DNA of 39,581 bases from an uncultured Burkholderiales bacterium (GCA_903903975.1 CAIVAS010000049.1:1-39581); one strand, 5' to 3'; counted from the stretch's first letter, positions 1-9,031 are shown. Numbers and translations are program-made. The notes: generated by a model from the sequence alone, not told the origin.

Positions 1-608
1 CCGGCAATCTTGGCCCCATTGACCGCCGCCAGACCGATACCGCCGCAACCCACGACCGCGACCGTTGAACCGGGCTCGATCTTGGCGGTGTGCACGATCG
101 CCCCATAACCGGTGATCACGCCGCAGCCGATCAGCGCAGCGAGATCCATCGGCATGTCGGGGGTGATCTTCACCAGCGCATGCTCGTGAACCAGCATCTG
201 CTCGGCAAACGACGACAGGTTGGTGAACTGGTTGAGATGCTCGCCCTTCCAGCGCAGCCGCTTGGCCTTGCCAGGCGGGATCTTGACTTCAGGGGTCTGG
301 CAGATCGACATATGGCCGGTCAGGCAATACTCGCAATGACCGCAGAACACTGACAGACAGCTGATGACATGGTCACCGGGCTTCAGATAGGTGACGTCGC
401 GGCCAACCTTCTCGACGATGCCCGCCGACTCATGGCCCAGCACCGCAGGAACCGGGAAGGGGTACTTGCCTTCCATGAAGTGCAGGTCGCTGTGGCACAG
501 GCCTGCGACCGACGTGCGGACCAGCACTTCGCGCGGGCCCGGGTTCTCGATCTCGACATCCTCGATGGTGAGGGGCTGGTTGGGTGCATGGAATACGGCG
601 GCTTTCAT
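1..608 (-). CDS. Zinc-dependent alcohol dehydrogenase (3' part off the window)
   Basis: Medium-chain zinc alcohol dehydrogenase, which would oxidise an alcohol to the aldehyde with NAD(P). The first 202 codons are present; the gene continues past the left edge. The protein starts MKAAVFHAPNQPLTIEDVEI. It has the catalytic-zinc cysteine in GLCHSD, the GHE motif, a structural-zinc cluster of four cysteines in CGHCEYCLTGHMSIC, and near the edge the nucleotide-binding turn VGCGGIGL. The ATG at 608 is chosen because the family N-terminus begins there and an AGGAGACACG sequence precedes it. It follows the ferredoxin gene on the same strand after about 93 bp. With the P450 system upstream, I infer that it takes the alcohol made by the P450. 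Its exact substrate cannot be read from the sequence. Confidence 0.9.
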   Translation of the reverse strand, partial: MKAAVFHAPNQPLTIEDVEIENPGPREVLVRTSVAGLCHSDLHFMEGKYPFPVPAVLGHESAGIVEKVGRDVTYLKPGDHVISCLSVFCGHCEYCLTGHMSICQTPEVKIPPGKAKRLRWKGEHLNQFTNLSSFAEQMLVHEHALVKITPDMPMDLAALIGCGVITGYGAIVHTAKIEPGSTVAVVGCGGIGLAAVNGAKIA

Positions 609-687
609 CGTGTCTCCTGGTTTGTATGATCGTTGCTGTTGCAGACCCTGACGGGTACTCGGCGCTTGCGGTGGGGCTCAGTGATTT

Positions 688-718
688 CTCAGTGCTGTCC
701 CTCAGTGCTGTCCCTCAG
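688..718. repeat. 13-bp tandem duplication across the ferredoxin stop codon
   Basis: The 13-mer ctcagtgctgtcc occurs at 688-700 and again at 701-713, followed by the first 5 bases of a third copy. The stop codon of the ferredoxin gene (702-704 on the minus strand) lies inside the second copy. The duplicated bases fall after the stop, so the protein is unchanged. It looks like replication slippage. Confidence 0.9.
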
Positions 719-1022
719 GCAGCTTCACCACCAGCCCGTCGAGCGCGGCGGACATCGCAATCTGGCAGGACAGCCGCGAGTTGTCTTCGGTGCCGGCCGC
801 AAAACTGAGCATGCTCTGCTCCATCTCGGTCCGCGAGCCGGTGAGCGCGAGCCAGGCCGGTTCGACATAGACATGGCAGGTGGCGCAGGCGCACTCGCCA
901 CCGCAATCGCCATCGATGCCTGGCACGCCATTGTCGACCGCGCCGCGCATGACCGACGTACCCACGGGCACGTCAATGGTGTGCTGCTTTCCGGAAAATT
1001 CGATGTAAGTCACTTTGGCCAT
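702..1022 (-). CDS. [2Fe-2S] ferredoxin, putidaredoxin/adrenodoxin type
   Basis: Small soluble electron carrier of 106 residues that would pass electrons from the reductase to the P450. Cysteines at 40, 46, 49 and 86 give the C-x5-C-x2-C...C pattern of adrenodoxin-type ferredoxins; the segment reads [14 protein letters not shown]. An extra cysteine at 44 lies in the loop. The ATG at 1022 is chosen over an in-frame start further upstream at 1085. The protein beginning MAKVTYIEF matches the family length, and AAAGGAAATCCAC gives a Shine-Dalgarno sequence in front of it. The gene is third in the order P450, reductase, ferredoxin, 34 bp after the reductase stop. The stop codon sits in a 13-bp tandem duplication. 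Confidence 0.93.
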   Translation of the reverse strand: MAKVTYIEFSGKQHTIDVPVGTSVMRGAVDNGVPGIDGDCGGECACATCHVYVEPAWLALTGSRTEMEQSMLSFAAGTEDNSRLSCQIAMSAALDGLVVKLPEGQH

Positions 1023-1056
1023 GTGGATTTCCTTTTGATGCGAAAGAAAGAGACGG

Positions 1057-2301
1057 TCAGGCCGCCCCTGAAACGGATTGGACAATCTGCTTGACCGTCA
1101 GTGCGGTATCGGCCGCACGGGCAGGTTCGATGACTTGGCCGGCAGTCACCCATTGTCGGGCTGCTGCGAATTCGGCGGGTGAGTTGACGGCCTCGAGCGC
1201 CTGAAGGCGATTGCCGGCATCGAGGTGAAAGACCGCAAAGCGCGCCGCGGCAGGATCTCCGCGAACAACGGTTTTGGCAACATCGAGCGACAGCCCCGCG
1301 ATCTGCAGACGCAGGTCGTATTGCTCGGACCAGAACCAGGGCGCTTCGGCCGCCGGCATCGGCTTGCCGCACAGACGCGCGACCACCTGGCGCGCCTGCT
1401 CGAGCGCATTGGGGACGCTTTCGAGACGCACCGATCGACCATAGCGCGGCATCGGCCGCTGTGTGCAGTCGCCAATCGCGAAAATCGCGGGGTCGCTGGT
1501 AACCGCATGCTCATCGACCACGACACCATCACGACAGACCAGTCCGGCGTCGAGCGCCAATGCGTCGTTGGCGAGCGCGCCGATGCCGACAAGCGCGACA
1601 TCGCAAACGACGGTTTCGCCACTGGCGAGCATCACGCCACTGACTTTGCCGTCAGCGGTCGCAAAGCCGGTGACGCTCGCAGCGAGCATCAGGGCCACGC
1701 CCTTGGCCCGATGGAAATCTGCAAAAAATGCCGACAGGGCCTGACTCGCTACCCGGGCCAGCAGACGCTGCTCGCGCTCGATGACCACCACCTCCGCGCC
1801 CAGGCCGCGCGCAGTGGCCGCGACCTCCAGGCCGATATAACCGCCGCCGACCACCGCAAGGCGCACGCCCGGCCCGAGTCTTGCACGCAGCGCCTGCGCA
1901 TCGGCTTCGGTGCGCAACTCGAAGATGCCGTCGCTGTCGATGCCCGGCACGTCGAGGCGGCGCAGCCTCGAGCCGGTCGCCAGCACGAGATGCTCATAAG
2001 GAATGGTCTCGCCACTGTCCAGGTGCACGCGGGCAGCAGCGCGATCGATGCCAGCAACACGGGTCGACAGCCGCAGGTCGATGTCGTGCTCGGCATAGAA
2101 GGTGGCCGGGCGCAGCAGCAGCCCCGCGGGATCGGCCTCGCCTTTGAGCCAGGCCTTGGACAGGGGCGGACGCTGGTAGGGCGGCAGCGGTTCGGCACCG
2201 ATCAGGCGAATGGGCGCTGTGTAGCCGCCCTGACGCAGGCCCGCTGCGAGCGTACCGGCGGCATGGCCGGCGCCAACGATGACGACCCCGTCAGCCCTCA
2301 C
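1057..2301 (-). CDS. NAD(P)H-dependent ferredoxin reductase (FAD), P450 partner
   Basis: Flavoprotein of 414 residues in the putidaredoxin/rhodocoxin reductase group. It moves electrons from NADH to the adjacent [2Fe-2S] ferredoxin. Visible motifs are an N-terminal FAD-binding turn VGAGHAAG (about residues 9-16), the ATGSR motif near 108, a second dinucleotide site VGGGYIGLE near 151, and FAIGDC near 270, which closes the FAD site. The start is a GTG at 2301 that overlaps the TGA of the P450 gene (GTGA), so translation is probably coupled. This order (P450, reductase, ferredoxin) is the known arrangement of three-component CYP153 systems such as ahpGHI. The assignment to this P450 is an inference from position. 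Confidence 0.93.
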   Translation of the reverse strand: MRADGVVIVGAGHAAGTLAAGLRQGGYTAPIRLIGAEPLPPYQRPPLSKAWLKGEADPAGLLLRPATFYAEHDIDLRLSTRVAGIDRAAARVHLDSGETIPYEHLVLATGSRLRRLDVPGIDSDGIFELRTEADAQALRARLGPGVRLAVVGGGYIGLEVAATARGLGAEVVVIEREQRLLARVASQALSAFFADFHRAKGVALMLAASVTGFATADGKVSGVMLASGETVVCDVALVGIGALANDALALDAGLVCRDGVVVDEHAVTSDPAIFAIGDCTQRPMPRYGRSVRLESVPNALEQARQVVARLCGKPMPAAEAPWFWSEQYDLRLQIAGLSLDVAKTVVRGDPAAARFAVFHLDAGNRLQALEAVNSPAEFAAARQWVTAGQVIEPARAADTALTVKQIVQSVSGAA

Positions 2302-3554
2302 GCGGCACGCGAAGGAATACGCACAGGCATCGAGCTGAAGCCATGGACAAAGGCGGAGGCGACACGCTGCGGCTCACCGACGACCTCGATGGTGGGGAAA
2401 CGCTTGAGGGCTTCTTCCCAGAGGATCTGCAATTGCATCTCGGCCAGCCGGTTGCCCACGCAGCGATGGATGCCGAATCCGAAGGACAGGTGCTGACGCG
2501 CACGGGGACGATCGATGATGAAGGCATCGGGATTCTCGATGACTTCGTCGTCGCGATTGCCCGAGATGTACCACATGACGACCTTGTCGCCTTTGCGGAT
2601 CTGCTTGCCGCCGAGCTCGGTATCGACAAGCGCCGTGCGACGCATATGCGACAACGGCGTCTGGTAGCGGATGATTTCGGACACCGCGCTCGGGATGAGT
2701 TCGCGATTGGCGCGCAGCTTGGCGTACTGGTCGGGGTTCTGGTTCATGAACAGCAGGCCGCCGCTGATCGAATTACGGGTGGTGTCGTTGCCGCCCACGA
2801 TCAGCAGGACCAGATTGCCCAGAAACGCCTGCGGCGTCATGTCGCGGGTGGCCGGCGCATGCGCGAGCATCGAGATCAGATCGTTGCCCGGCTCGGCGTT
2901 GACCCTCTGGTTCCAGAGGCGGGTGAAGTAAGCAAGGCACTCCTGCAAAACCGTGTCGCGCCGGGCCCAGGCCTCGGCGTTGCCGTCCTGCGGCGTAGTG
3001 GTGGCGGTGTCTGACCAGTAGGTGAGCAGGCGGCGATCTTCGAAGGGGAAGTCGAAGAGTGTGGCGAGCATCTGCGTGGTCAGCTCGATCGACACCTTGT
3101 CGACCCAGTCGAAGGTCTCGCCGATCGGCAGACTGTCGAGAATCGCAATCGCCCGCGAACGAATCGTCGCTTCGAGCTTGCTCAGGTTGCCGGGCGCCAC
3201 GATCGGGCTGACCGCCTTACGCTGCTCATCATGCTTGGGCGGATCCATCGAGATGAAACTCGGGCGGCGCATCTGCATCGGCGCATCGACGATGGTGATG
3301 CCACCGAGCGTCGACTCCGAGGAAAACACCTGGTGGTTGGTGTCGACCGAGACGATGTCCTTGTACCGGGTCACCGACCAGAAGTTGCCCTGGATACCGC
3401 CCTCCTTGTAGTGAATCGGATCGTCGCGGCGCAGACGGGCCAGATAGGGCCACACCGTATCGTTCTGATAAAGCGAGGTATCGGACAGATCGATCTCGGA
3501 CAGTGGGACCGAATCGGCAAGACCCTGAGCCTCGGACTTTGTCAGCGCATTCAT
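2298..3554 (-). CDS. Cytochrome P450, CYP153-type alkane/fatty-chain terminal hydroxylase
   Basis: Soluble bacterial class I P450 of 418 residues. Landmarks are the oxygen-activation helix GGNDTTRNS (254-262), the ExxR motif in SEIIR (Glu293, Arg296) and the heme-ligand loop FGFGIHRCVGNRLA with Cys365. Several stretches, such as LIVGGNDTTRNS and QHLSFGFGIHRCVGNRLAE, match what I know of the CYP153A family. That family hydroxylates medium-chain alkanes and fatty acids at the terminal carbon. The start at 3554 has AGGAGA four bases upstream. It is the first gene of the unit with the reductase, ferredoxin and alcohol dehydrogenase, which together would turn an alkane into the aldehyde. Subfamily and substrate are inferred, not shown. 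Confidence 0.93.
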   Translation of the reverse strand: MNALTKSEAQGLADSVPLSEIDLSDTSLYQNDTVWPYLARLRRDDPIHYKEGGIQGNFWSVTRYKDIVSVDTNHQVFSSESTLGGITIVDAPMQMRRPSFISMDPPKHDEQRKAVSPIVAPGNLSKLEATIRSRAIAILDSLPIGETFDWVDKVSIELTTQMLATLFDFPFEDRRLLTYWSDTATTTPQDGNAEAWARRDTVLQECLAYFTRLWNQRVNAEPGNDLISMLAHAPATRDMTPQAFLGNLVLLIVGGNDTTRNSISGGLLFMNQNPDQYAKLRANRELIPSAVSEIIRYQTPLSHMRRTALVDTELGGKQIRKGDKVVMWYISGNRDDEVIENPDAFIIDRPRARQHLSFGFGIHRCVGNRLAEMQLQILWEEALKRFPTIEVVGEPQRVASAFVHGFSSMPVRIPSRAA

Positions 3555-3613
3555 CTCGTCTCCTGAAGGTCGCGGCAGGTCACAGGAAATGGCTGCGCTG
3601 ACCGCATCTCACA

Positions 3614-3642
3614 TTGTCGCCCATTCGCGGTCTTCGCGACAA
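3614..3642. promoter_or_regulatory. Inverted repeat upstream of the P450 unit, candidate operator
   Basis: Arms ttgtcgc (3614-3620) and gcgacaa (3636-3642) are exact complements, with centres 22 bp apart, close to two helical turns. The repeat lies 60-88 bp upstream of the P450 start in the roughly 300-bp gap between the P450 and the plus-strand glycosyltransferase remnant. A regulator dimer could bind here. No regulator gene is next to it, and I see no convincing -35/-10 pair. Confidence 0.35.
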
Positions 3643-3858
3643 ATGCGATGACACCGAATCAGACCGACCGCCGGGCATCAGGATTGCATGCCGGTTCGTG
3701 CCGCGATTCCTGTTGAACGCCCCACTGTCCCGGACCTGACAATGATCTCGATCGACCACCTCACCCAGCAAGACCTCCCCTCGCCTCGCCTTGGCCAATC
3801 ACATCGGCAGGCAGGTGCCCCCCGCCAGTTGCGATCAGTGCAGGCACAGCGCACAGCC

Positions 3859-4548
3859 ATGCAGCGCCCCCTGATCGTGCATGCCGACCAGCGCTGGAAC
3901 TCGGAGATCGAACGCCCACGCCAGCTGTTTTCCCGCCTGGCGGCCCATCATCCGGTGCTGTTCATCGAAGCGCCGGTTCAGGGCGCCCTGCACGCGGCCG
4001 AGCTCAGACTGAGCGAGCCGCATCCCAACATCATCCGGGCGGTGCCGATACTGCCCTATGACGCCAGAAGCCCCGGCGATTCGCGCCGGGCAGGCGTCGC
4101 AGCCCTGCTGCGCGACAGGCTGCTGACCGACCCGTCGCTGCTTGAGCGCTTCCTCGGGGCGATCCAGTGGTTCTGCTCGCCACTTGACGCGCCAGCTTTC
4201 ATCGGTCGCTTCGGTACGATCGGTGTGGTGTACGACCAGGCCTCGGGGCTGTTGGTTCACAAGCAGGCGGCGGACGAGAAAAGCGGTCGTGAACATCGGG
4301 AGCGCGAGCGACGACTGCTTCGCGAGGCTGTCGTGGTCTTCACCGAAGACGGCCAGGCGGCAACAGGCGGGCGAATGCGTTGCGGATCATCGGCAGCGGG
4401 CGACGAAGCGCGCGCAAGGCGCATCGTCTGGGATGCCATGGCGATGACGGTGCGCAGCAGGCTGCTCAAAGCCTTCCCGCCGCGGCGCAGCAGCGTCTTG
4501 CCGCCGCGATTCCTGGCGGCATCGATGATGTCGTTTGATCTGGTGTGA
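3859..4548 (+). pseudogene. Decayed glycosyltransferase-like gene (N-terminal domain remnant)
   Basis: A 229-residue reading frame from ATG 3859; an in-frame start at 3688 only adds unrelated sequence. The first part resembles the N-terminal domain of the glycosyltransferase family whose members begin roughly LxxRWDxxxQRPQHLLSRLA: here there is QRWNSEIERPRQLFSRLA, then PVLFIEAPV. Near residue 115 is GVVYDQASGLL, and further on ERRLLREAVVVFTE, which fits the family's VYDxxDEL and xxADVVFTGG segments. After that the similarity stops. Only a possible tail fragment around RIVWDAMAMTVRSRL remains, so the middle of the protein seems deleted. Family members are usually about 370-400 residues. I infer a broken gene; a truncated but translated protein cannot be ruled out. 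Confidence 0.5.
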
Positions 4549-4632
4549 GCGTTCGCGATTGTCGAGGCTGGCCACGCGAGAGGTGTCAGCCCGACGTTTG
4601 GGAAGGCTCGGGCTCAGCGGTTAACATCGGGC

Positions 4633-5748
4633 ATGACTTCACACACCACTCCGCCGCTCAGCCTCTTCGACCCGGTCCGCATCGGTGCTCTCCAGTGCGC
4701 CAACCGCATCGTCATGGCGCCCCTGACCCGCTGCCGCGCCCTGCCCGACAGCCTTGCCCCCCACGCCCTCAATGCCGAGTACTACGCGCAGCGCGCGTCG
4801 GCCGGCCTGATCGTGAGCGAAGCCACGCAGGTCGAGCCTCGCGGCATCGGCTATATGGGCACGCCCGGCATGCACAGCGATGCACAGCGCGAGGGATGGA
4901 AGCTGGTCACCAATGCGGTCCATGCCGCCGGCGGCCTGATCGTCGCCCAGTTGTGGCATGTGGGCGCGGTGTCGCACCCCGATCTGCAGCCGGGCGGCGA
5001 ACTGCCGGTGTCGGCATCGAACGTCGAGTTATCGGGCACGGTTCATACCCAGAACGGGCGGATGCACCGGGTCGCGCCCCGTGCGCTTCGCACCGATGAG
5101 ATGCCAGGCATCATCGAAGCCTTTCGGCAGGCCAGCCGCAATGCCCGCGATGCCGGCTTCGACGGCGTCGAGATCCATGGGGCAAACGGCTATCTGATCG
5201 AGCAGTTCCTGCGCGACTCGACCAACCTGCGTGACGATGAATGGGGCGGCTCGGTGACCCATCGCATCCGGCTCGCACTCAGCGTGGTCGATGCCGCAGT
5301 CGACGTCTTCGGGCGCGATCGGGTCGGCATCCGACTGTCGCCGGTCTCGAACGCCAACAGTTGCCCGTCCGACTCGAATCCGCAAGCCACCTATGGCGCC
5401 CTGGTCGAGGCTCTGGCTCAGCGACGGATTGCCTTTCTGCACTTCATCGAGGGCAATACCGGGGCGACGCATTTCACCGACGGATTCGATTTCGCGGGCG
5501 CACGCCGGATGTTTCCCGGCACCTATATCGCCAACAACAAATACACCCGCGAGATGGCGATCCAGGCTGTCGAGAGCGGCGCGGCCGATGCGGTCGGCTT
5601 CGGTGTGCCCTTCATCTCGAACCCGGATCTGCCGCGGCGCCTTCAGTTGAACGCGCCGCTGACCCCGGCCAATACCAAGACCTATTACGGCCCGGGCCCG
5701 GTCGGCTATACCGACTACCCGACGCTCGAGGCTGTTCAGGCCGGCTGA
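4633..5748 (+). CDS. Old Yellow Enzyme-family alkene reductase (NemA-like)
   Basis: FMN-containing TIM-barrel ene-reductase of 371 residues, a normal length. It would reduce activated C=C bonds, such as enones, maleimides or nitro compounds, with NAD(P)H. The protein has the start SLFDPVRIGALQCANRIVMA typical of the family. It also has MAPLTRCRA, QLWHVGAVSH, the substrate-binding and FMN-binding segment HGANGYLIEQFL, RDSTNLRDDEWGGS, and a late FMN phosphate site around AVGFGVPFISNPDL. The start at 4633 has no strong ribosome-binding site but matches the family. The stop lies inside a 14-bp tandem duplication. Its convergent neighbour is typA, 41 bp away. The natural substrate is unknown; a link to the nearby P450 unit would be speculation. 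Confidence 0.95.
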   Translation: MTSHTTPPLSLFDPVRIGALQCANRIVMAPLTRCRALPDSLAPHALNAEYYAQRASAGLIVSEATQVEPRGIGYMGTPGMHSDAQREGWKLVTNAVHAAGGLIVAQLWHVGAVSHPDLQPGGELPVSASNVELSGTVHTQNGRMHRVAPRALRTDEMPGIIEAFRQASRNARDAGFDGVEIHGANGYLIEQFLRDSTNLRDDEWGGSVTHRIRLALSVVDAAVDVFGRDRVGIRLSPVSNANSCPSDSNPQATYGALVEALAQRRIAFLHFIEGNTGATHFTDGFDFAGARRMFPGTYIANNKYTREMAIQAVESGAADAVGFGVPFISNPDLPRRLQLNAPLTPANTKTYYGPGPVGYTDYPTLEAVQAG

Positions 5749-5767
5749 GTCAGGCCGGCTGAGTCAG
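5736..5767. repeat. 14-bp tandem duplication across the ene-reductase stop codon
   Basis: The 14-mer tcaggccggctgag occurs at 5736-5749 and 5750-5763, followed by tcag of a third copy. The gene's TGA (5746-5748) is at the end of the first copy, so the second copy is untranslated. Confidence 0.9.
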
Positions 5768-5786
5768 TCGCAGTAGCGACCGACTG
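5765..5786. terminator. Weak hairpin between convergent genes
   Basis: Stem cagtcg/cgactg with a 10-base loop lies in the 41-bp gap between the ene-reductase and typA stops. There is no T-run on either side, so it is at best a weak bidirectional terminator. Confidence 0.25.
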
Positions 5787-5789
5787 AGA

Positions 5790-7649
5790 TCAGACCACCT
5801 CGACGTCACGCGAGGCGCGCTTGCGCTCATGCTCCTTGAGGTGGCGCTTGCGCAGGCGGATCGATTTGGGGGTGATCTCGACCAGCTCATCATCGGCGAT
5901 GAACTCCACCGCCTTCTCGAGGGTGAGCTGCATCGGCGGCGTCAGCACGATCGCATCGTCCTTGCCCGATGAGCGCACGTTGGTAAGCTTCTTTTCGCGC
6001 ACCGGATTGACGACCAGATCGTTGTCGCGGGTGTGAATGCCGATGATCATGCCCTCGTAGAGCGCTTCACCGGTGCTCACGAACATGCGACCCCGATCAT
6101 CGAGTTTCCAGAGCGCATAGGCCACCGCCTCGCCGTCGTCGCCGCTGATCAGCACACCGTTGCGCCGATCTTCGATCGGGCCTGCCATCGGACCATAAGC
6201 GTCAAAGACATGACTCATGATGCCGGTGCCGCGGGTCAGGTTGAGAAACTCGTTGTGAAAACCGATCAGGCCCCGGGCCGGCACACGATAGTCGAGCCGC
6301 ACCCGCCCTTTGCCGTCTGATTCCATGTTGGACATGTCGGCACGACGGGTGCCGAGGTATTCCATGACTGAACCCTGATGCTGGTCTTCGACATCCATCA
6401 CCAGCGTTTCGTAGGGCTCTTCGCGCTCACCGGTTTCGGTATTGATTCGCACCTTCGGTTTAGGACGCGACACCGCCATCTCGAAGCCTTCGCGGCGCAT
6501 GTTCTCGAGCAGGATGGTGAGATGCAGCTCGCCGCGCCCGGAGACGACGAAGGTATCGCTGTCGGACGGAAATTCGACCCGCAACGCGACGTTGTGCTGC
6601 AGCTCGCGTTCGAGCCGATCGCGGATCTGGCGGCTGGTGACGTATTTGCCTTCGCGTCCGGCGAGCGGGCTGGTGTTGACCATGAATTCCATGGTCAGCG
6701 TCGGCTCGTCAACTTTCAGCAGCGGCAAGCCATCCGGCGTATCGGCGGCACACACCGTCGTGCCGATATCGATGCCCTCGACACCGGTGATCGCAACGAT
6801 GTCGCCGGCCAGTGCCTCGTCCATCGGAATCCGCTCGAGACCCTTGTAGCGCAGCACCTGACCGATCTTGCCCATCACCGGCTTGGCGCCCGGTCCGTGG
6901 ACGACTGCGACCTGCGAGCCGGCGGTGATGCGACCGCGGTTGACCCGACCCACACCGATCCGGCCGACATAGCTGCTCCAGTCAATTGAGAGGACCTGCA
7001 TCTGCAGCGGACCGTTGATATCGTCGGCACGCACCGGGACATATTTCAGGATCGCATCGTAGAGCGCGCGCATCGTGCCCTGGGGCATGCCATTGTCAGC
7101 CTTGGGCAGTGCGTCGAGCTCATCGATTTCATTGACCGCAAAGCCGGCGAGTGCCGAGCAGTAGACAATCGGAAAGTCCATCTGTTCGTCGGTGGCACCG
7201 AGCTTGTCGAAGAGCTCGAAGACCTGGTCGATCACCCAGTGCGGGCGGGCACCCGGGCGGTCAATCTTGTTGACGACCACGATCGGCTTGAGCCCGAGTG
7301 CAAGCGCCTTGCGGGTCACGAATCGGGTCTGAGGCATCGGGCCATCGACCGCATCGACCACCAGCAGCACCGAGTCGACCATCGACAGCGCGCGCTCGAC
7401 CTCACCGCCAAAGTCGGCATGACCGGGGGTATCGACAATATTGATTCGGGCATCGTCGACTTCGATCGCGCAGTTCTTGGCGAGAATCGTGATGCCGCGT
7501 TCCTTTTCGAGATCGTTGGAGTCCATGACCCGTTCGGTGAGCGCCTGATGCGCACGGAAGGTTCCCGACTGCCTCAGGAGCTGGTCGACCAGCGTGGTTT
7601 TGCCGTGGTCGACGTGGGCGATGATCGCGATGTTACGGATGGGCTGCAT
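5790..7649 (-). CDS. typA: Ribosome-associated GTPase TypA/BipA
   Basis: Translational GTPase of 619 residues that binds the 70S ribosome and helps 50S assembly and stress or cold adaptation. The GTP-binding motifs are AHVDHGKTT (about 10-18), DTPGHADF (about 73-80) and NKID (about 127-130). The EF-G-like domains and the BipA-specific C-terminal region follow ([38 protein letters not shown]). Length and sequence are normal for the family. It is the last gene of the run rimP-nusA-infB-rbfA-truB-typA and starts 24 bp after the truB stop. AGGA lies about 10 bases before the ATG. Confidence 0.97.
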   Translation of the reverse strand: MQPIRNIAIIAHVDHGKTTLVDQLLRQSGTFRAHQALTERVMDSNDLEKERGITILAKNCAIEVDDARINIVDTPGHADFGGEVERALSMVDSVLLVVDAVDGPMPQTRFVTRKALALGLKPIVVVNKIDRPGARPHWVIDQVFELFDKLGATDEQMDFPIVYCSALAGFAVNEIDELDALPKADNGMPQGTMRALYDAILKYVPVRADDINGPLQMQVLSIDWSSYVGRIGVGRVNRGRITAGSQVAVVHGPGAKPVMGKIGQVLRYKGLERIPMDEALAGDIVAITGVEGIDIGTTVCAADTPDGLPLLKVDEPTLTMEFMVNTSPLAGREGKYVTSRQIRDRLERELQHNVALRVEFPSDSDTFVVSGRGELHLTILLENMRREGFEMAVSRPKPKVRINTETGEREEPYETLVMDVEDQHQGSVMEYLGTRRADMSNMESDGKGRVRLDYRVPARGLIGFHNEFLNLTRGTGIMSHVFDAYGPMAGPIEDRRNGVLISGDDGEAVAYALWKLDDRGRMFVSTGEALYEGMIIGIHTRDNDLVVNPVREKKLTNVRSSGKDDAIVLTPPMQLTLEKAVEFIADDELVEITPKSIRLRKRHLKEHERKRASRDVEVV

Positions 7650-7673
7650 GAGAAATGTTCCTGGGTGAGACGG

Positions 7674-8609
7674 TCAGTCGTGATGGGTTGCAAGGACGCG
7701 TTGCGGGGCAAGGAGCCCCGGTGGCGCAAAAAGAGCGGTGCCAAGCAGGCGATCACCGCGATAGACGCGCACCGGGCCGGCCGGCGCATTGGCAAGCGGA
7801 GCACGGCTGACAGTGTCAAGCACAAGACGTTGCCCCTGGATGAAACGGTCAGCCAGCGCGTCAACCAGCGCCACCGGCGGCAAACCGGTCAGCAGCATAT
7901 CGACCGCGCCGACCATCGCGATGCGCGCCGGCGGCTCGATTTGCTCGAGCGCCTCAGGCGTGCAGGCGCGATCAATCGAGAGCTTGCCAACCGCGATGCG
8001 TCGCAGCATCACCAGATGGGCACCGCAACCGAGACGCTCGCCGATCGCCTCGGCAAGCGTCCGGATATAGGTGCCTTTGCTGACGCGCGTGCGCAGACTG
8101 ACGCGGGGCCGAAGCGGATCGGTGCGATCGATGCCGGTCAGCACCATCGAATGGATCGTAACCGGACGCGCTTCGCGTTCGAGCACGATGCCCTCGCGGG
8201 CATAGGCATAGAGGGGTTTGCCGTCGCGCTTGAGCGCGGAATACATCGGCGGCACCTGCGTGATGTCGCCCTGAAAGGCCATGCAGGCGGCGTCGATTGC
8301 GGCGTCGTCGCAGCTCACCGCCTGCTCGGCAGTGGTCTGCCCTTCGGCATCACCGGTATCGGTGGTGATGCCCAGACACAGGGTCGCCTCGTAGGTCTTG
8401 TCGGCATCGAGCAGGTCGTGCAAAAACTTGGTCGCTTCGCCAAAGGCAATCGGCAGCAGACCGCTTGCCATCGGATCGAGCGTGCCGCCATGACCGGCCT
8501 TGGCGGCATTGAGCGCGCGTCGGGCGCGTTGCAGCGCATCGTTGGAGCTTGGCCCGATCGGTTTGTCGAGCAGCAGCACGCCGTCGATGTTCAGGCGCAC
8601 ACGCTTCAC
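7674..8609 (-). CDS. truB: tRNA pseudouridine-55 synthase
   Basis: Makes pseudouridine at position 55 in the T-loop of most tRNAs. The protein is 311 residues long. It begins with the family segment DGVLLLDKPIGPSSNDAL and carries the catalytic motif GGTLDPMASGLLPIAFGEATK, in which the Asp of TLDP is the nucleophile. Other family segments are KTYEATLCLG, RVSKGTYIRTLAEAIGERLG and CGAHLVMLRR. The start is a GTG at 8609 that overlaps the rbfA TGA (GTGA), so the two are probably translationally coupled. Confidence 0.97.
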   Translation of the reverse strand: MKRVRLNIDGVLLLDKPIGPSSNDALQRARRALNAAKAGHGGTLDPMASGLLPIAFGEATKFLHDLLDADKTYEATLCLGITTDTGDAEGQTTAEQAVSCDDAAIDAACMAFQGDITQVPPMYSALKRDGKPLYAYAREGIVLEREARPVTIHSMVLTGIDRTDPLRPRVSLRTRVSKGTYIRTLAEAIGERLGCGAHLVMLRRIAVGKLSIDRACTPEALEQIEPPARIAMVGAVDMLLTGLPPVALVDALADRFIQGQRLVLDTVSRAPLANAPAGPVRVYRGDRLLGTALFAPPGLLAPQRVLATHHD

Positions 8610-9031
8610 TGGTCACCCCGGGGCGTTTCGGTGGCCGGGGGCAGATCGGGCTCGTCGTCGGCCGCGCGAACCGCATTGGCTTCGTCAATCAGCCTGGACA
8701 GACCGACGCCGCGCGTGACCGACGCATCGTGCACGAAACGCAGTTCGGGATTGGTATGGATGCGGATTCGCCGACCGAGCTGCGAGCGCATGAATCCGGC
8801 GCTGCGGCGCAAGCCCTCGAGACTGCGAGCCAGCGATTCTTCGTCGTCGGGCATGAGCGAGAAATGGATCGTGGCGTAGGCGTAGTCGGCCGTGATCTCG
8901 ACCGAGGTGATCGTGACCATCCCGATGCGCGGATCCTTGACCTCGCGGGCGATCATCTGCGCGATTTCCTGGTGGATCTGCTCGGCCACCCGGACCGACC
9001 GATCCCCGCCACTGCGCGAATGCCTGTTCAT
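8606..9031 (-). CDS. rbfA: 30S ribosome-binding factor A
   Basis: Small KH-type protein (141 residues) that binds the 30S subunit for late 16S rRNA maturation and cold adaptation. Family segments are VAEQIHQEIAQMIAREVKDPRIGMV, here seen at about residues 13-37, then the strand region ITSVEITADYAYATIHFSL and the tail SQLGRRIRIHTNPELRFVHD. I choose the ATG at 9031, preceded by GGCGGTGG, over a GTG at 9070 that would add 13 residues not typical of the family. The C-terminus has about 20 extra polar and acidic residues. The gene lies 94 bp after infB and overlaps truB by 4 bp. Confidence 0.95.
   Translation of the reverse strand: MNRHSRSGGDRSVRVAEQIHQEIAQMIAREVKDPRIGMVTITSVEITADYAYATIHFSLMPDDEESLARSLEGLRRSAGFMRSQLGRRIRIHTNPELRFVHDASVTRGVGLSRLIDEANAVRAADDEPDLPPATETPRGDQ

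Noticed and set aside
1225-2496. 423-residue open frame on the plus strand
   Set aside because: Antisense to the ferredoxin reductase and the P450 end; composition typical of a shadow frame.
7239-8879. 546-residue open frame on the plus strand
   Set aside because: Antisense to typA, truB and rbfA, all of which are certain. No recognisable motif.
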